From Trema orientale (lineage: Eukaryota > Streptophyta > Magnoliopsida > Rosales > Cannabaceae), in contig JXTC01000088.1 in assembly GCA_002914845.1 (NCBI GenBank), positions 642,997-706,996 on the forward strand: a stretch of 64,000 nucleotides of DNA. Direction: 5' to 3'. Position 1 is the first letter of the stretch. Every line of letters begins with the position of its first letter. Both the position numbers and the translations under genes were made by a program. Under the pieces are notes generated by a model. The model was not told the origin of the DNA, made no database searches, and was given only the letters and a program-made list of their open reading frames with translations. This document shows positions 61,118 to 64,000 of this stretch, piece by piece.

Positions 61118-63227
61118 TTACTTCTTGGATTTGGCCTTCAACTTGGCAGAGTTTGCTTCGGCAGCAGCTTTAGCAAGAGTTGAAGGTTTGATCACGCTCT
61201 TAGGATTAAGAGCCTTCCTTATCTTGAAGACGGCCCAAGCCGTCCCAAAAGCATGTCCTGCCGCATCAAGCCCTTCATTTGTCACCTGCCCTGCTTGTTC
61301 TCCATACCTGCAATCACAAAAACAGAATTACTCGCATTTTAGTCAACTAGAGCATACATGATCCAGTAATGGAGAAAAGGAGCTTTCCCTTCTATCACCC
61401 AAAACCAAACCCACTTTTTTTTCATTGAACCATCTCTCAGAACCAATCTACAATTTCTGCCTACTGCGTAAGTAGGGCATTTAACTTTAATTTTCCATAT
61501 TACTATAGACATAAGGGTTAGAAAGTGTTAAGAAACGGCTCCACAAGCCCAGCTAATTGTAATATTAAGATTCCACTAAATAGAAATGGAACACAAAAAA
61601 ATATCAAAGCCAACTCTACTGTCAACAGGTTGCTCTTGGTGTAAAAACAGAAAGTAAGAATCATCAAGATAATAAAATTAGCAATCAAAGAAGTTTTTAT
61701 CATTCAATGAGACTCTACCTCTGAGAAACAAGTCCAGTGGTCACAACCGAAGTGGTTGACATGACATTCCTTCCAGCAACCTCAACAGCATCGCAGACCT
61801 TGCCTGTGCACACACAATCAACTCATGATCAGTTTTATAAACACACATATTAGGCCTTGAGCCGTAAGCCCATAACAGTGGTGACAAGAGTTAACAATAG
61901 AACTTACAACAATGGTTTAAGCTAATTATATATTCCAAATTTGAGAGAAACTACTCACTGAATCCATCCAAGGAAGCAAGGACAATTTCTCCAGGCAGGA
62001 GGCTAAAAAATTTCTTGCCCGCTGTCGAGTTCACAATCGAACTTGTGAAAAATCCAGATACTTTGATGACCCCAGAAAGGATTCCACCAGCCACTTTCTC
62101 TGACATCTTTGTCAGCTTCTTAACCCTGAAATGTAACACAACTAAGTTAAAAAAACCATTTCTGCAACTTGGTGCAAGCTGGGTTCTTTACAAAGATTTT
62201 AGATTATACTTGAACTAGTTAAAGCAATGAAATTTAAAACATCGAAACAAAAACGAAAGATCTAATACAACACCAGTAACAAAAAATCTAACCTCTTTAT
62301 CCTCCTCAATGCCCCTGGACTAATCTCCTTGTTGGAACCCGGCCCCATCCTTCTCTTCAAAAACTCATTCCCCCACTTCAACCGATCCACAGTCACATCA
62401 CCACACCACAAAATCCCTCTGATCAACTGACCCGACCCGGCCGCAATCAGCTTCGCGACCCGGCTACTGTAATCCTCCACATTGGGCGCCAGAGTGGTCC
62501 AATAAGCCGCCGAGCTCTCCCTAACCAAGTCCTTCTTCCCCTCCTCCGACTCCAACTCATGCGGCGTCGTTTCCCTCGCCACAGACCCATCCAAAACCTC
62601 CCAATTCCCTCCCCCTTCCACTTTCTGCTCCGAAAAGCAACTGTAAGTCTCCAAAATCTTGTCCAGTTCCTTCAACAAATTCTCCTGACCCTTCGAAGCA
62701 ATCGTCAACCCGTAATTCAAAACATCGAACCGATGATCCACATCACGAACAGACCCCTCGTCGTCCTCACTTTCATGCGACCCATTTGCCGGAACCCGAA
62801 GGGCGAAGAAGTAGTGCGATTCATCGAGCTTCACAGCCGCCTCATCCCTCGCCAGCGGCCACTGAATCTCGTCCCCAATACGAGCCAGAACCGCGACGAT
62901 GTTCTCCCCTTGGCGGAGCCCGACTATGGTGAGATCGCCGCAAGCGAGTTCGACGCTGTTGTCCTTCTCGATGAGGTGGACAATCGCGCCTGGAATCTTG
63001 ACCAGGACTTCTTCCGAAGACTGAAGAACTGGGTTTTGCTGCGAAACGGCGTCGTCTTCGGGGAAGAGATTCTCGGCGAGGTCTTTCATGTCAATAGAAG
63101 GGTACAAAGACGATGATGAAGAAGAAGAAGTGGGTTTGGATAAATTAGGAGAATTGGCTTCTGGGTTTGTGAGAACGACTTCTGGGTATAGAGATTTTGG
63201 GTTATCGGAAGGTTTTGAAGTAGACAT
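61118..63227 (-). CDS. ERD7: ERD7-like senescence/dehydration-associated protein
   Basis: Plant senescence-domain protein induced by dehydration, cold and ABA; Arabidopsis ERD7 is linked to lipid binding and membrane remodelling under cold. Exons on the minus strand 63227-62293, 62125-61959, 61803-61719 and 61307-61118 (GT-AG) give 458 aa (ERD7 452). N-terminal disordered Ser/Pro region (1-70), then VLVKIPGAIVHLIEKDNSVELA, DEIQWPLARDEAAVKLDESHYFF and LNYGLTIASKGQENLLKELD. The senescence domain (about 255-440) has AAYWTTLAPNVEDYSSR, IRGILWCGDVTVDRLKWGNE, KVSGFFTSSIVNSTAGKKFF, LPGEIVLASLDGF, CDAVEVAGRNVMS and GHAFGTAWAVFKIRKALNP. It ends in an Ala/Lys-rich tail. ACGTG motifs upstream fit ABA or drought control. 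Confidence -1.
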
Positions 63228-64000
63228 GGTTGGGTTTCAACGGAATATATTTGAGGAGATTTGGGGGGATTTAGGGAAGTATTTAAGAGGGTTGATTATT
63301 GAATTAAGTTGCAGAAGCCGTAGGGGCTAAGGAAGAGGAAGTAGTGGAAGAAGAAGAAGAAGAAGAAGAAGAAGAGCGTGTCGGTTGAAAACTGAGGAGA
63401 CGTGGCACGCGCTGGAGTGGCCGCGTCACATGCGTGGAAAATGTAGGACTACTTGTGAAGTAACTGATATCCTGAATGGGACATCTCTCCCGCGCTTTCA
63501 TTGGTATACGACAATGAGTTGTACATCTGTTAAAAAAAATCATAATATAGGTCACGACAAAACAAATTCACCAAAAGTCAATTCAGTGTCTTATCCGTTT
63601 GTTTCTTTTCCTTTTTTTTTTTTTTTTCCTTTTTTCATTAGAATTTTTTAATACAAATTAAATGATATGTTGGATTATCAAAACTACATGGAGTTTGTCG
63701 ATTAAAATTCATTGTCGTTTACATTTTATTATAAAAACGACAAAGGGTTTGTTCAGTATATATATCGACACGTGTTGTTATGATGGATCAGTTGAAAATA
63801 ATCTCTCCTTATCATACAGAGTGAGGGAGTCATCGTGTCAAGATTCTTCATGTCGTCTGATTTTTTTTCCCCCTTTTTCGGAAGGAGGTTTGTTGTTGTT
63901 AGTAAACGAAATAACTGACTGTCGTTTAACTAAAAACGACAATTTACTTTTTTTTTTTTTTTTGAGTGAAGACAATTTACTTTTAAATTCAAACATATTG
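63228..64000 (-). promoter_or_regulatory. Upstream region of ERD7-like gene with ABRE/G-box motifs
   Basis: Contains ACGTGGC (63410-63416, about 185 bp before the ATG), the core of the ABA-response element, and a CACGTG G-box within ACACGTGT at 63768-63775. CGCG steps near 63417-63430 could bind CAMTA factors. A (GAA)n microsatellite lies at about 63346-63375. TTAAATAC on the minus strand near 63280 may serve as TATA motif. Nothing else recognised to the window end. Confidence -1.

Noticed and set aside
62559..63116. 185-codon plus-strand frame
   Set aside because: Antisense to the first ERD7 exon, whose minus-strand frame is clearly the real gene.

Overview
This is nuclear DNA from a eudicot plant, probably a woody species with a repeat-rich genome. 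The evidence is six intron-containing genes of familiar plant families with GT-AG splice junctions, long AT-rich intergenic tracts, many plant-type transposable elements, and an assembly gap of 138 N. No CRISPR array, operon, rRNA or tRNA gene was seen.

Genes, left to right. (1) 1-3043, minus: 5' part of the HECT ubiquitin ligase gene UPL3/KAKTUS, cut by the window edge. (2) 26108-30555, plus: a synaptotagmin-2-like ER-plasma membrane tether, 12 exons, 539 aa. (3) 32621-36291, plus: APX3-type peroxisomal-membrane ascorbate peroxidase, 9 exons, 287 aa. (4) 39076-39990, plus: an R2R3-MYB repressor of the MYB4 group, 2 exons, 259 aa. (5) 54081-56702, plus: an amino acid permease, 8 exons, 511 aa. 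(6) 61118-63227, minus: ERD7-like senescence/dehydration protein, 4 exons, 458 aa. All reading frames close across the splice sites I assigned by eye. The genes form no single pathway. Several fit membrane or oxidative stress and phenylpropanoid control, and UPL3 with MYB4, and APX3 with an ERD7-like gene, are also on Arabidopsis chromosome 4.

3.5-25.8 kb is a gene-poor transposon graveyard. It holds a 2995-bp hAT element with a BED-type transposase and perfect 8-bp target-site duplications (TSDs), two internally deleted relatives, and another short hAT. Two palindromic Mutator-like MITEs have perfect 9-bp TSDs, one nested in the large hAT. A 1.09-kb Mutator-like element carries GC-rich, possibly captured DNA. 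Other foldback MITEs are present. A fifth hAT (30959-31663) lies 400 bp past the synaptotagmin stop codon.

The least familiar item is a family of six short inverted-repeat elements, at about 6.8, 12.4, 12.7, 14.2, 49.8 and 57.5 kb, most set inside (TA)n tracts. They look like MITEs that target TA microsatellites.

40-53.8 kb and 56.7-61 kb are mostly anonymous. They hold a probable tRNA-derived SINE, a Tourist-like MITE, a 0.3-kb tandem duplication, a GC-rich candidate first exon of an unidentified transcript, and a 2-kb TG...CA-bounded repeat candidate.

All calls rest on reading the sequence and on remembered family features. No search was run.
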